DNA from: Xylocopa sonorina
Taxonomy: Eukaryota > Arthropoda > Insecta > Hymenoptera > Apidae
Assembly: GCF_050948175.1 (NCBI RefSeq)
Contig: NC_135200.1
Location: forward strand, 2,170,001 to 2,234,000
Direction of reading: 5' to 3'
DNA: 64,000 nt
How positions within the stretch are numbered: position 1 is the first letter of the stretch; every line of letters starts with the position of its first letter. The notes under the pieces are model-generated. The model searched no databases. It was given only the letters and a program-made list of their open reading frames with translations, and had not been told where the DNA came from. The translations under genes and the position numbers were made by a program. Positions 1 through 11,558 of this stretch are shown here, piece after piece.

Positions 1-98
1 ATCAAAAAGCAGATAATTCATCTGACAAGGTACAAAGTCATTAACTTGTATAAAAACATAGAAAATGTCATTTTACTTTATTGTAAAATAATTTTCAG

Positions 99-3000
99 TC
101 TTTAGATTCTTGTAAGCTAACAAGAAAAGAATCGTATAAGGCTCAAAGAAAGAATTATCGAATGGAAAAGAAAAGGGTTGCCAATGAACTTTTAAGTTCA
201 TTTAAGGATCCAACTGTTATAGTAATGAGTGATTGGCTTAAAGTTCGTGGCATGTTCAAGAGTTGGGTAAAATTGTGGTGCATTTTGAAACCTGGCTTGC
301 TATTGCTGTACAAAAGTCCAAAAACAAAAGTGCTTATCTCTAACTAAAAATATTTGTTCATTGCATTCAAAATTATACTATATCATATAATCATTACAGA
401 GCAATCATTGGGTGGGAACTGTTTTGCTTAATACATGTCAAGTGATAGAACGTCCGAGTAAAAAGGATGGATTCTGCTTTAAATTGTTTCATCCCTTGGA
501 ACAATCAATATGGGCACTAAGAGGACCAGAAAAAGAAGCCATTGGTAAGTGAAAAATGTTTGATGTGCTAAATTGAAAAATATATTTCTATTTACTTGCT
601 TTTTTCAGGTGCTGTTGTACAACCATTGCCATCATCTTACTTAATCTTCAGGGCTCCTTCACAGGCAGCTGGTAAATGTTGGCTAGATGCGCTTGAATTA
701 TCTTTACGTTGCTCCTCCTTGATAGTACGTTCGACAAGTGCATTGCCACGTGCTCTGCCACTTGACACTACAACTACTCATGAAACTCAGTGGAGCGAAG
801 CAGATTATGAAAAACACTTTTATGAACATGGTAAGTATTATATAGTACCAATTTTTTTCTTTACCACAAATTTGCCTAATAATACAGAAAGTAAACATAT
901 CTTTTTTACATTTGATATTATAACTAACTCTAATGGAACTGATGAAACCAATTAAAAAAATACTTAGTTAAGTTTTGTTATGACAAGTTATTGGTACTAA
1001 TCGTATTGTTATTATCATTCCTTTCCCGAAATTTGTTACCTTAAATACTTGCTTTTGACACCTGGAGTATGCTTGTCTAATTATGCTCCTCAGTCTCCTA
1101 CAACTCCACAAAGACGTTTATTATCATATCCTCGTTCTTTCACACCTTCTACAGCAAATGATCCCAAAAGTATGTGCCCTTCACCAACTCCAATGTTCCA
1201 ACAATTATATCATGCTGTTGCATACTGGGACAAACAGTTTCGTGATACATCTCCGACTCCTGCCACAGATACGGAGATTACTTTGTCTTCTTCTCATTTC
1301 GAATCTTCCACCACCAATCTAGCCCCTTCTGTTCGGCGTATGACCGTCCCTTCTATTCACGTTCTTCAATACGAAGCTCCAAAAGTAGTAACGCTAGATC
1401 CTATGCACTGCTCACATACAGACCTGGACGACATTAGCCAACCAGAGAATGGAGTAGCAGCTGACACAGAGATCAGCGCTTCGGATAGCGAATCTGAAGG
1501 GTCCGCTAAGGAGGATCAGCAAGAAACAATTAACGAGACACCGTATATTGCAAATGAACAAGAGATTCTTGGGGCGGTAAATGTATTACAATTTTTTACG
1601 CTTATAATCAAAACTATACTTCACTTATCGTATTTAAAATTTTGTATATAGGCTGGAGAAGTGGTTACGGAATTACAGGAAGAGCAAAAGTCTTTAATAT
1701 GGTTCTTAATGAAACAAGTCCGACCAGGCATGGACCTATCAAAAGTGGTCCTACCGACGTTTATTTTAGAACCTCGTTCATTTCTAGAGAAACTGGCTGA
1801 CTCTTATTACCATGCAGATTTATTATCTCAGTGAGTATAAGTTTACATATACTATGCGAGCATTGTATAAAAATATATATGTTTTGTTTTTCTTGGCTTT
1901 TATAGAGCAGTAGTGGAAGATGATGCATTTACGCGTATGAAGGGTGTCGTTAAGTGGTATTTGTCAGGGTTTTATAAGAAACCTCAAGGTTTAAAAAAGC
2001 CGTACAACCCTCTTTTGGGTGAAACTTTCCGCTGTTTTTGGCAGCATTCTAATGGTTCAAGGACTTTCTATATAGCTGAACAGGCAAGGTTTTTTATTTC
2101 TTATTATCTATATTGGTGTTACTTTTATTTACTTTTAAAAATTGCTATTTATAGGTATCCCATCATCCACCTATATCAGGATTCTACGTTACAAACCGAC
2201 AAGATGGATTTACTATTAGTGCTACAATTATTGCTAAATCTAAATTTTATGGTAATTCTCTAATATGGATGTCTTCTTGTGCAACAAAAAATTCTTTCAT
2301 AACAATCGTTACATATAACGTTTTCATATAACTTCTATTCTTTTAGGAAATTCAACGTCAGCAGTTTTAGATGGAGTTGCAGTACTGACAATGTTACCTA
2401 GAGGAGAAGATTATACAATGACTATACCCTATGCTCATTGCAAAGGTATTCTTATGGGAACATTGTCCATGGAATTAGGTGGAAAAGTTCATATAAATTG
2501 CGAGAAAACGGGTTATCATACCGAACTAGAGTTTAAGCTCAAGGTAATGTGTAGTATAAAGTTTAAATAGTAAATACAAAATCAATTAACTTTTATGTGA
2601 ACAGCCGTTCCTTGGAGGTGCAGAACAAATGAATCAAGTTGCAGGAGTAATACGCCTCGGGAAGGAAACTCTTGCGAATATATCGGGGTATTGGGATGGC
2701 CAAATTTTAATTACCGATAAAAGGACAGGAGTACGTACCGATCATTTTATAATCTATACATAATAAATCAGTATTACATTCATTTATTTTACAGCAAGAA
2801 AGCGTGTTTTTCAATCCTACCCCAGAAGTGCGTAAAAAAAGATTAAAGAAATACACTGTACCTATGGACCACCAGGGCCCATGGGAAAGTGAAAAATTAT
2901 GGCATGATGTTACGCAAGCGATTAATCGAGATGACCAGATTGCTGCCACCGAGGCAAAAACTCAATTGGAAGAAGCGCAGAGAGAGCGCGCGAAAGAACG

Positions 3001-4395
3001 AAAACTCAAAGGACAAGAATGGGTTCCTAAGCATTTTGTTCAGGTATTAAACAAAAAAAAATAAAGATGAAAAACTTAAAACCATCTTTTATATTGTTTG
3101 AATCGTTATTTACCGTTGTTAACAGGATATTATAACGGGTAATTGGGTTTATCGGCATGCGGACGTACGGCCATGGGATCCTAGAAATGATGTTGTGCAA
3201 TATGAACAAGATTATATAGTACGTACAAAAACTAGGCACAAAACACCTATTATGCGTACTGGCAGTATCGTTTCTGTCGAGCCACAGACACAGGTATAGA
3301 AATACAAAAATTAATAAAAATAATGCATGTTTGTATTTAATAATACACATAGACAATAATATTAATCTAACTGGACATAGATGAATGATTTATTACGCAT
3401 GTTTTTCCCATTTTATATTATTTACATCATTTGATGCGCTCAGATAAATTATGTAAATCAATTAAAATCACAATAAAGTTTCTTTCACTTGATAAAAAGT
3501 ATATATGTTTATTGTTGTTTATTTTCTTCTTACATTTGTTAGAGTTTAATTATGTTTATGCTTTTAACAGTATATATATTTTGCCTTTACCATATGCAGT
3601 GAAAAAATGGAATATTTTATTCAGGTACATGCAAGCGGTTTGATGTTCCATAATATTTGTATCTCAATATTTTTATTGCTATTTGCTACAAATATAACAA
3701 AAATATTGAGAATTATTTGTAACAAAATTTACTATACTACTCTCAAATTCTCATCATTTAATTGCTTTGTTAAGTATGCGTGAAATAATGGGAAGTAATT
3801 ATGTGTTCTAAGTAATATATTTATATATTTGAAGTGCAAATGTAGTTTCTCTTTTATAAGAAAGAATAACTGCTTCAAAGGATTCTCGTTTCTATTACAG
3901 GTTCCCCTTCTTCAGGCCGAGTCCCGTTCTTCGCTCTCTGTATTAAAATCTTCCAAAAGACAATTATCCAATAACTTACCATTAACAGAGACAGCGCATG
4001 ATTCTGGTAGTTCCTCTGCAGAAGCACATTCCGATTCTAGTCAGTCAATAGGTAAAAGGAAACGATCTACTGCAAGGTAAATTGTTCAATTATTTCATCA
4101 TAATAAAAAGTGACAATTAGCGTTCTTCTAATAAGTTTGATTAAAAAGATATTCTATTTCCAGAATAATAGATGTTGTTAAAGACGTAGAAAGACAAGTG
4201 TTAGAATATGGTGATAAACTTAATCGCATACAACACATATTAGAGCAGCTTGCTATAAAACAAAGAGAACAAGGTGATCAACACCACAGTATAAGTATGT
4301 TAAAAAGCTTGATAGATACACTTCTTGTTATCGTAATTGTTTTCTCTGCACAATACTTTGTAAAAATATGGAACGACGAACCCAGTGGAGGTTGA
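99..4395 (+). CDS. OSBPL8: Oxysterol-binding protein-related protein 5/8-like, 5' end outside window
   Basis: Lipid-transfer protein of the ORP5/8 type, which exchanges PI4P and phosphatidylserine at ER-plasma membrane contacts. The first exon seen follows an acceptor at 97-98 and is already in frame, so the N-terminus lies upstream. Order seen: a basic stretch, then a PH domain (MSDWLKVRGMFKSW, LWCILKPGLLLLYKSPK, VIERPSKKDGFCFKLFHP, PLPSSYLIFRA); an acidic linker; and the ORD domain (VRPGMDLSKVVLPTFILEPR, KWYLSGFYKKPQGLKKPYNP, LGETFRC, the AEQVSHHPP signature, YAHCKGIL). Then come WESEKLWHDVTQAI, a Ser-rich linker, a short coiled coil and a C-terminal hydrophobic anchor (SLIDTLLVIVIVFSAQYFVK) of the tail-anchored kind that separates ORP5/8 from other ORPs. 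The stop is at 4393-4395. Family assignment is firm. Invertebrates usually have one gene for the vertebrate pair, so the symbol is by closest similarity. Confidence 0.95.
2084..2154 (+). other. GC-AG intron in the ORP gene
   Basis: The exon reads GCT GAA CAG (A-E-Q) and is followed by GCAAGG. The next exon starts after ATAG with GTA TCC CAT CAT CCA CCT (V-S-H-H-P-P). Joining them restores the family signature EQVSHHPP. No GT donor gives this join: using the GT four bases further on would change the frame. The CAG|GCAAG context is the usual setting for GC donors. Confidence 0.85.
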
Positions 4396-6600
4396 ATAGC
4401 ACGATAATAAGACTGTAGTATAAATTATATATGTTATTCGTCTTTTCTCAATTCGAATTGTCAGCTTGTGTATGTAAAGAAAAAGCCTTAAATGGGGAAA
4501 ATCCTAGAATTTAAAGTACCTAATTTATACACGTGTTTTCGGTGGAGGTAATGAAACACGTTTCTAGTAAAACATTACAAAATAATAGAATAAAAGAAAA
4601 ATTCGAACATTTTAGGAATTATCTGTAATTATAGTGCAATCTTCTTTTATTTACAGTTCGTAATATTTTAATTATTACATTGTAAAATGATACATTCTTT
4701 GCGTGTACATCAAGTACATAATGATTCATTTCCTGGTGATTAATGAAACAGTTTTAGTGTATTATAATCTTTGTTATATGGCTCTCACAGCAGCAGTGAA
4801 CTATACAAAGTAAAGGGATTGAATTTCATTGAGCTTATAGTATGTATATATAATGTTTTATGTGCTAGCACACGAAGAAATAATTATATATTTATTCAAA
4901 GATTCTAACACAATGTTGTAGTATTTACTGCAGGCGCTCAATAGTAAAATGTATTGATAATAATAAGATTGTTGTAAAGACATAACCGCATACATTGCTA
5001 TAAACCTGATTATCTTGAGATTATGTCGACCATGAAACAAGAAAAGCTAATTGCAGTTCTAAATGGAATATTGAGCCGATTTTGCAATGTTAATCAGAAA
5101 GTCGGAACACGGAAATATTAGATGGTTATTAGTCTATGACTATTATCGACAAACAATTCTTAATAAAATAAACATCAGATACGACAATTGCCCATGTATG
5201 TATACTTAATATTAAACAAGAATCACGTCCAAAATTTTGGTAAATATATTAAATCTCATTTCAAATCGTAAATTTCTCTTGTACCATTTGTAAATTGTTA
5301 AAATTTCCGTACTTAAAGTGACGTGCATTCCTAATGTTACTTTATACTTTAGTACTTTTAAATATGTTTATCTATAATTGTCTGTCTAATATCTACGTAT
5401 TTATGCATTTTTTATAATTCCACTATTTCAAAAATAAATAATTGAATTATTTAAATAAAGCATTTTTGGTAATAAAAAATATGCGATTACAATAGTTGTA
5501 TTATTAAAATAATAATTTTACGAATTTCCACGTTTAACAATATGTTATATCAGATTGAAAATATCATCAATGTACACTATATACATACATGTATTTGCAA
5601 TTAGTACCAATCTCTTTTATCATATAAAACTAATGGAATAAGCATTATGCACTATTATATAATAAGCATAATGTAGTTCTATATTACATCCATTTTTTTG
5701 TATGACATGATTTTGTATGACAAGTTATTTGTTCTATATATATATATATGAAATCTCATTTATATATTCATATATATATGTATGTCAATAAGTATCTAAT
5801 TCTGCCGACACAATTATGTATTCCACAGTTATCACATATATACGAACGCGCGCATACATAAAATCTTTATGAGTATATTTATTTATATTTATAACATTCC
5901 TTGAGAATTGATGTTTTTACTTGCCTATGAATAATATATTTCGTGTTTTTTTAGAATACTGCAATTAGCTGTAACATTCTTCTTCAAGTGTTTAAATTAT
6001 TTCCCTGATTAGTAAAAACCTATTCTTTCATATATATATAAATACATTTTTCTCATATATACATTTTTGTTAATATTAAATGCTGAAAATGTTTTCATTT
6101 TTTTTTTTAATTTATCAAATAAAAAATGATTAATACACGCTTCTTAATTCTGTATTGTATTTTATACAAAAACATATAATTATTTTGTGTTAGTATAATT
6201 ATTTGTAATAGATTAAACTGCGAAAGATAATTGTACACTTTATTTCTTACTGTACATTATTTTTTCTTTTACTACTTATCACATTCTAAAATATTTTACT
6301 TGTAAAATATACTTCACATTTTTATACTATAATTTATTTAAGAGTTCAAAAGATCATAATATAAAAATTCAAAAATGTTTTGTCCTAATTTAATGTTAGG
6401 TAAAAAAAATTGTGAAAGTAAAAAATAAAATGCAGAGAAATAATAAAAAAAAGAACAAACTTGAAAAAACAAAATATAAAAGTCTATACGTTTAATGGTT
6501 TTAATTTAAAACCAAAAAAAATATATATATCATTTGTTTTGTTGCCACATTGATAGAAATAACGTAGAAAACAAATTTAATTCTAAATTCTAGTAACACA
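4396..6600. other. 3' UTR of the ORP gene and AT-rich intergenic DNA
   Basis: No coding region is supported. AT-rich sequence with several AATAAA-like signals and short TA runs (about 5735-5790 and 6030-6060). The only ORF of note (complement of 4858-5040) shows no conserved motif. Confidence 0.6.
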
Positions 6601-6681
6601 GTGAGTAATTTATTTTTCAAAGAACATACACGTGCCAAGAACAATACTATTATTAAAGAAATAACTTTAATTTGTATAAAA

Positions 6682-7283
6682 ATGAATTCTTATGACGATA
6701 ACTCATCGAAACCTCGTAAGATCTTAATTATTATAAGATTGTTAACCTCTAGACAAAATACAAAAATCACTATTTTCTTATTAAATATATTTGGACTTTT
6801 TGTCAAATTAGGTGGTCGTATTTCGGTGACACCACAGATGATAGTTGCAACAGTAAAAAGATTACAATTGCGTAAACTTTATGTTCCTTTCAGTCTTATT
6901 AGCGAATATCTACAGCATTCTTACCCAGTAGGAAATAATTTAAAAGAATTTAGCAAAGAATTGAAAAAAAAACTGAATTGCGCTGTTCACGTTGGATTAA
7001 TAATGAAACATGGAGAAAATGAATATTATCTACCTACTCTGAGACAAAAAGCAAATACACCCGAAACAGCATTCAGTGAATTTTGGGAGATATATAAAAA
7101 TGTAATTATTTATCTAATTATATGTTCTTCAGATTTTTTAAAATAATTCCTTAAATAATTGTTTAGTATTCTAGACTCTGTGCTTCACAAATCCAAAATG
7201 GAAGTAAGCATTATTCAAGATTTAAAAATAGAAATAAAATTACAAAATATTCCAAAAACAACAATTATATTAGTGAAATATAA
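6682..7283 (+). CDS. Uncharacterised small protein with a possible winged-helix-like domain
   Basis: Not recognised by name. Model: exon 1 from the ATG at 6682 to 6715 (donor GTAAGA), exon 2 6812-7101, exon 3 7167-7283, giving 146 codons before TAA. An AATAAA at 7292-7297 lies just past the stop. Exon 2 encodes about 95 residues with alternating amphipathic helices (TPQMIVATVKRLQL, FSLISEYLQHSYPV, KEFSKELKKKLNCAVHVGLI) ending in a short strand (NEYYLPTL), the layout of a winged helix. The tail is Lys/Asn-rich. If the last intron is retained the protein ends at 7146. It is convergent with asteroid, with only about 70 bases between the stops. The splice sites and intact exon 2 favour a real gene; function is unknown. 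Confidence 0.5.
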
Positions 7284-7353
7284 TATACCTGAATAAAATG
7301 TTACTTTATTCTGCACATATTATATAAATAAATTTTATTGTATACTAAAAGTA

Positions 7354-9663
7354 TTACATGTTATTAAGCACAGAAAATGGATTGTTTGCATCATAAAATG
7401 GTTCATTTACGTGATCATCAGCACTATAATATTCAGTATCACTTTCAGTTGAATTTTTTCCAACAGTTTTTACACGTTTAGGTTTTAGTTTTTGTTTTGT
7501 AAGATTATAATCATTCTGGAGTAATAATGGAAATATTGGTTTTATTTTTAATAAAAGTATATTAAACAATCTCAAAAGGCTTGGAGACATGTTAAGAATA
7601 ATTTCTATGTATGCTTCAATATTATTATTATGCATTTTAAATTTATTACTTAAATTATACAATAATGTGCCATGAAAAAGATTTGCAGTTTTTATTTGTG
7701 GATAAGGATAATCTAAAAGTGTATTTAAATTCATGATATGCTTCAAACAATTCTGAAACTCTGCAAATACATGAACTATACGTCTATTCAATTTTTTTGG
7801 ATTCATATATAATTTTTTATCCATTTCAAAGTGAGAAATAAAAAATGGCGCTGCTAAGAGGCAATCACTGTGGTCAATTTGATTATAAGCTTCAATAACT
7901 GTACAGTTCATTGGATAGTTTGGCTTATAATTATTTACTTTTCTTTCCTCTTTGATAGTTTTAATTGTTTCACCATATTTATTTAAAAACTTACCTATAT
8001 CTCTATATTTTCCAATTCTAGAATCTATTATGTTAAATAACATACAAATAAATATAGAGTATAAGTAAATCTTATGAGATAGACAAGGATCTTGTTCTTT
8101 TATCCAATACATTGCACATCCAACATACAACATCCATTCTGGTAGAAGTTCATTTATAAACTCTATGTTTGCGATACCTAAAGCCTTATTTAAAATTTCT
8201 CTTCGGATAATTAATGGAATTTCTCTAAGATTTTTTAGAGAAGGAAGTTTACAATGGTTTATGATCTCTGTACCTTGTAATTCCCGACATATAAGTTCGC
8301 TGTTTTGATTTCTAGTCATATATCTCATATAACGTACTTTATCATTTATTCCTGATTTTAGAAGACCAAATATGATGCTGACAATTTTTAAACTTATTGT
8401 AATGCTTGAAGGGTAACAGTAATCCTCTAGTTGTACAGAACAAATATACAACCGTCGAACTATCAAATCCATAAAGTATGTTGGATATCTAGCCATAAGA
8501 TATTCATTTACAAACCATGCAGGCAAATTCCTAACAGCTACATGTTCAGACATCGATTCAGTCTCATTGAGCGTGTTTACCATATCAATGATATCTTCAT
8601 CTTCCTCTCCACTTGTTTCAAAATCTTCATCTTCGCAAACTTCTTCTACATATGTTAAGGTATTGATATCTTCATCAAATTTAAAACTTCTATTCAAATG
8701 ATGGGTATTTACACGAGCAACATAATCCCTTGGGAATCCTAGTGGTATGAGTATCTCTGCAGATGCATTTGTGTAACCATTTATATTGACCTCTATTAAG
8801 TTCAATATTTTCTGCCTCCAAGGTTTGGCTAATCTACTTAAGACTCCTATGATTGCTTTATTCAAGGTATATTTACTCAACCAGACAAAAGTTGATTCTA
8901 TACGAAATTGTTGACGATTATGTTTCCTCCTTGACGCCCCTCTTAGTTTCAAATGACGAAAGAAATTTTTAAAAGTTCCACGTTTAACGTAGTCATTACC
9001 TAGTAATACAGCAGCCAATGGTAACAAGGACTGATCTAATCCCCTAAAGGAATGAAGTAAATATTCGACTCTATATATTTTACAACGTAACACATAACCA
9101 TTTCCATTTGAGCTTTTAACTACATAATCGTCTAATGTATCAAATGGTATGTACAATGGTCCATATATATAAAAATCTGAATCGAGGCTGAGAACAGGAC
9201 AGTTTAAGATTTTTGCTGCTGCAGCTATATCCTTGTCAGCCTCAAACAGACATTGTACATGACGAATATTCTTTTCTCTCAGTACATCCTTGAAAACATC
9301 TGTCAGTAATAAAGGGAAAAATTTCATTCTCAATTGACTACTTATATCAAAGAACGATGCTGTACGAATCTTCTCTTTCGTTCTGCTTATGATAGTTTTC
9401 ATTTTTTTATCCTCGCAGCCGCCATCGATCACAACCAGCGGAGTTACCTTGCATTTCAATAGATCGTCAAAAAAATTTGATACGTGTTGCGCATAATTGT
9501 CGTAATCACCACCAAATACACAATTGCACCTCGCACAATTAAGGTATAATTGGCAAATAATACTGTTTCCATCGATAACTAAGTATGTATCGTGCAATTC
9601 ATAATATTTTAAATAGAGATATGAACGATTATTTACGTAGGTAGTCAATCCAGGAATTCCCAT
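7354..9663 (-). CDS. ast: Protein asteroid homolog (XPG/FEN1-like nuclease family)
   Basis: Single-exon gene of 769 codons. The N-terminus MGIPGLTTYVNNRS is the typical start of XPG/FEN1-type nucleases and of asteroid. Acidic motifs follow: TYLVIDGNSI near residue 30, VTPLVVIDGG near 95, and the XPG-I-like block FEADKDIAAAAKILNCPVLS near 140, followed by LDSDFYIYGP. These match the metal-binding positions of the fold. The rest is the long asteroid-specific region with an acidic insert (EEVCEDEDFETSGEEDEDII). Drosophila asteroid was linked genetically to EGFR signalling in the eye; vertebrate ASTE1 is reported to act as a nuclease in repair. The start is the first ATG of the frame. A TTTATT (complement of AATAAA) at 7334-7339 lies about 15 bases past the stop, so the 3' UTR may be very short. 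Confidence 0.95.
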   Translation of the reverse strand: MGIPGLTTYVNNRSYLYLKYYELHDTYLVIDGNSIICQLYLNCARCNCVFGGDYDNYAQHVSNFFDDLLKCKVTPLVVIDGGCEDKKMKTIISRTKEKIRTASFFDISSQLRMKFFPLLLTDVFKDVLREKNIRHVQCLFEADKDIAAAAKILNCPVLSLDSDFYIYGPLYIPFDTLDDYVVKSSNGNGYVLRCKIYRVEYLLHSFRGLDQSLLPLAAVLLGNDYVKRGTFKNFFRHLKLRGASRRKHNRQQFRIESTFVWLSKYTLNKAIIGVLSRLAKPWRQKILNLIEVNINGYTNASAEILIPLGFPRDYVARVNTHHLNRSFKFDEDINTLTYVEEVCEDEDFETSGEEDEDIIDMVNTLNETESMSEHVAVRNLPAWFVNEYLMARYPTYFMDLIVRRLYICSVQLEDYCYPSSITISLKIVSIIFGLLKSGINDKVRYMRYMTRNQNSELICRELQGTEIINHCKLPSLKNLREIPLIIRREILNKALGIANIEFINELLPEWMLYVGCAMYWIKEQDPCLSHKIYLYSIFICMLFNIIDSRIGKYRDIGKFLNKYGETIKTIKEERKVNNYKPNYPMNCTVIEAYNQIDHSDCLLAAPFFISHFEMDKKLYMNPKKLNRRIVHVFAEFQNCLKHIMNLNTLLDYPYPQIKTANLFHGTLLYNLSNKFKMHNNNIEAYIEIILNMSPSLLRLFNILLLKIKPIFPLLLQNDYNLTKQKLKPKRVKTVGKNSTESDTEYYSADDHVNEPFYDANNPFSVLNNM

Positions 9664-9823
9664 TACGAATGTTGGAACTTTCTTTTGTTACACGTTTAAC
9701 GTCTTAAATTAAATATATTAAATATTAAAAATGATTTTCTTATATATTGTATGTTAAAATTCTAATAACAATTTTCAGAACTGAGAGTCAAGAATCCCCC
9801 TGTACATCTATTTCCACGTGATC

Positions 9824-9831
9824 TGCTATAG
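9824..9831. repeat. Left 8-bp target-site duplication
   Basis: TGCTATAG lies immediately before the terminal CAGGGGTT. It matches TACTATAG at 11551-11558 in 7 of 8 positions. Confidence 0.55.
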
Positions 9832-11550
9832 CAGGGGTTACACTTATAGCACAATATACATTAGCGCAACTGGCGCGAAACTAGGCTCCGAATCGCAGTG
9901 CCATTTGAACTTCTGCCTCACTTGCTCTTTAGTTTTTCTTTCTCTCTCTTTCTTAGCAAACAAAAAGATGATTGAATATCTAACCAAACCTGAAGCTGAA
10001 TTTGGAGGGAATTCAATATCTGTTGAAAGCTGCTTGAAAGCGTTGAAGTACGTTCAAGCTATTTCGAAGATTTTGGGAGAAAAAGGAAAGAAAGCGAAAA
10101 AGAATCAATTTAAAATAATTGTTAATTTCTAAAAGTATTTTGATAAATAATTTAAGAGAATTATTAATTTATATAAATATTTTAAATTATATATTCTCTT
10201 TGGAAGCACTTTGATCTTAGCTTTGTTTCAGATGTTGCTGCATTAATTTAATAATTAAAAAATGGACATAAGAAAGAAGTCAAATTGTGCAATACTGAGA
10301 TGCTTAAAACAATTCAACGTGAAGCGACATTATTTTAAATTTCCAAAGGAACAAGACTTATGATTTTTTGATGCCATGCTTCTTTTGAGTAGTATTATAT
10401 AAATATATGTAATATATAAATTAATATGTTATTGATAAAACTAATACAATTTTATATTACAGATGGTTGAAATGGGTAGATGCATGTAAAAGATATGATC
10501 TACTATCTAAAGGTCCACAATCTAACAATATTCGTCTGTACCATTTACATTTTGAGGAAAAATTATTCAGAATTAATAAAGTTAGAGCTAGCCTTCATCC
10601 AGATGCTGTTCCAACACTATTATTGGGACGTAATACTAAACAACAGTAAGTTTAATAATAATTGTTTTTTAAGCTTCTACATCAACAAACGTCGAATGGA
10701 AGTTAAAACGGAACTTAATATTATTATATATTGTACAAAAATGGTTTATCACACTTTAGTAGCTGAAATATGAAACAAGAAAGGAGTTGGAAGAAATGAA
10801 AAATAGGTTGCAATATATATATATATATATTTACTTTAATAAAAAGTATACTTTTATTAAAAATATGATATCTTCGTTTTTTTCATTAATGAAACCTTTA
10901 CTTTTAAGATATTATATGTTTGTTACCAATATATTTATATACATAGGTATTAAATATATATAAAATAACTTTAAAATAAATTTTAAAATAAAATATATAA
11001 TGTATAATATATTTTTTGTATTTTTCATTATATTTTCTCTTGTTTATCTTGTATAATATTTATGTTCTTACATTTTTATAGTCATAGTAACATGTGTATT
11101 TTATATTTTTTCGATTTTTGCTTTTTTTACTTATTTTTCAGTGTATTAGAAATAATACATTTATTATTTTTATTAAATTTTGATTAACTAAACGTAAAAA
11201 TAAGTTGGGCAGATAGAGAGTAAAAAAATGCAAGTGAGATTGAAATCCAGGTGGCACTGCGATTTGGATTCTTCTGACGCGCATGCGCACTCAATTTTAT
11301 GGTATACCGACATCAAAGGTGCCGACAGAAAGTTTCGCTACTGTATACTGTGCTTATACCTCTTATTATACCTTGTGCCCCTCGGAGCCATTTAGTTTCC
11401 TTTATTTTTCTTTATTGTGTTGGTACACATAAAGAATATAATAGTTATAGTATATTAGTAGTATGGTATTAGTTGTCACCGCGTGCAATTATTGTAATCC
11501 GATTACGCTTGCTATTATCTTTTTTACACGCGCAGGTTGAGAACCCTTGT
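9832..11550. mobile_element. Decayed DNA transposon, hAT- or P-like, with THAP relic
   Basis: The left end starts CAGGGGTT. The right end, read on the complement, starts CAAGGGTTCTCAACCTG, a form common at hAT termini. Subterminal inverted blocks match: AATCGCAGTGCCA and CTCACTTGC at about 9890-9935 recur inverted at about 11228-11275, and a TATAGCACAATATACATTAG-like block near 9846 recurs inverted near 11340-11365. Flanking 8-bp direct repeats differ at one position. About 1.7 kb long. It contains a THAP-type zinc-finger frame at 10262-10645, a domain found in P-element and some hAT transposases, but no recognisable catalytic part, so it is non-autonomous. The right terminus carries roughly 150 extra bases relative to the left, so the exact right boundary is less certain. 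Confidence 0.6.
10262..10645 (+). pseudogene. THAP-type zinc-finger reading frame, broken
   Basis: Exon 1 begins ATG at 10262 and reads MDIRKKSNCAILRCLKQFNV, the start of a C2CH THAP finger (C-x4-C). The matching second half starts after an acceptor at 10461-10462 (WLKWVDACKRYD) and ends AVPTLLLG, close to the AVPTIF box that closes THAP domains; a GTAAGT donor follows at 10646. Two defects are visible. The exon 1 donor has ATGATT where GTGATT would join the frame, so the unspliced frame stops at TGA. The third zinc ligand, expected as C-x2-H, reads Y-H-L-H, with Tyr for Cys. Both fit a dead copy inside the transposon at 9832-11550. Confidence 0.6.
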
Positions 11551-11558
11551 ACTATAGT
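11551..11558. repeat. Right 8-bp target-site duplication
   Basis: TACTATAG lies directly after the terminal AACCCTTG. It is the partner of TGCTATAG at 9824-9831, with one mismatch. Confidence 0.55.

Noticed and set aside
5735..5790. Possible TA-rich origin or promoter
   Set aside because: Only a short TA-type simple sequence in intergenic DNA; nothing further supports a function.
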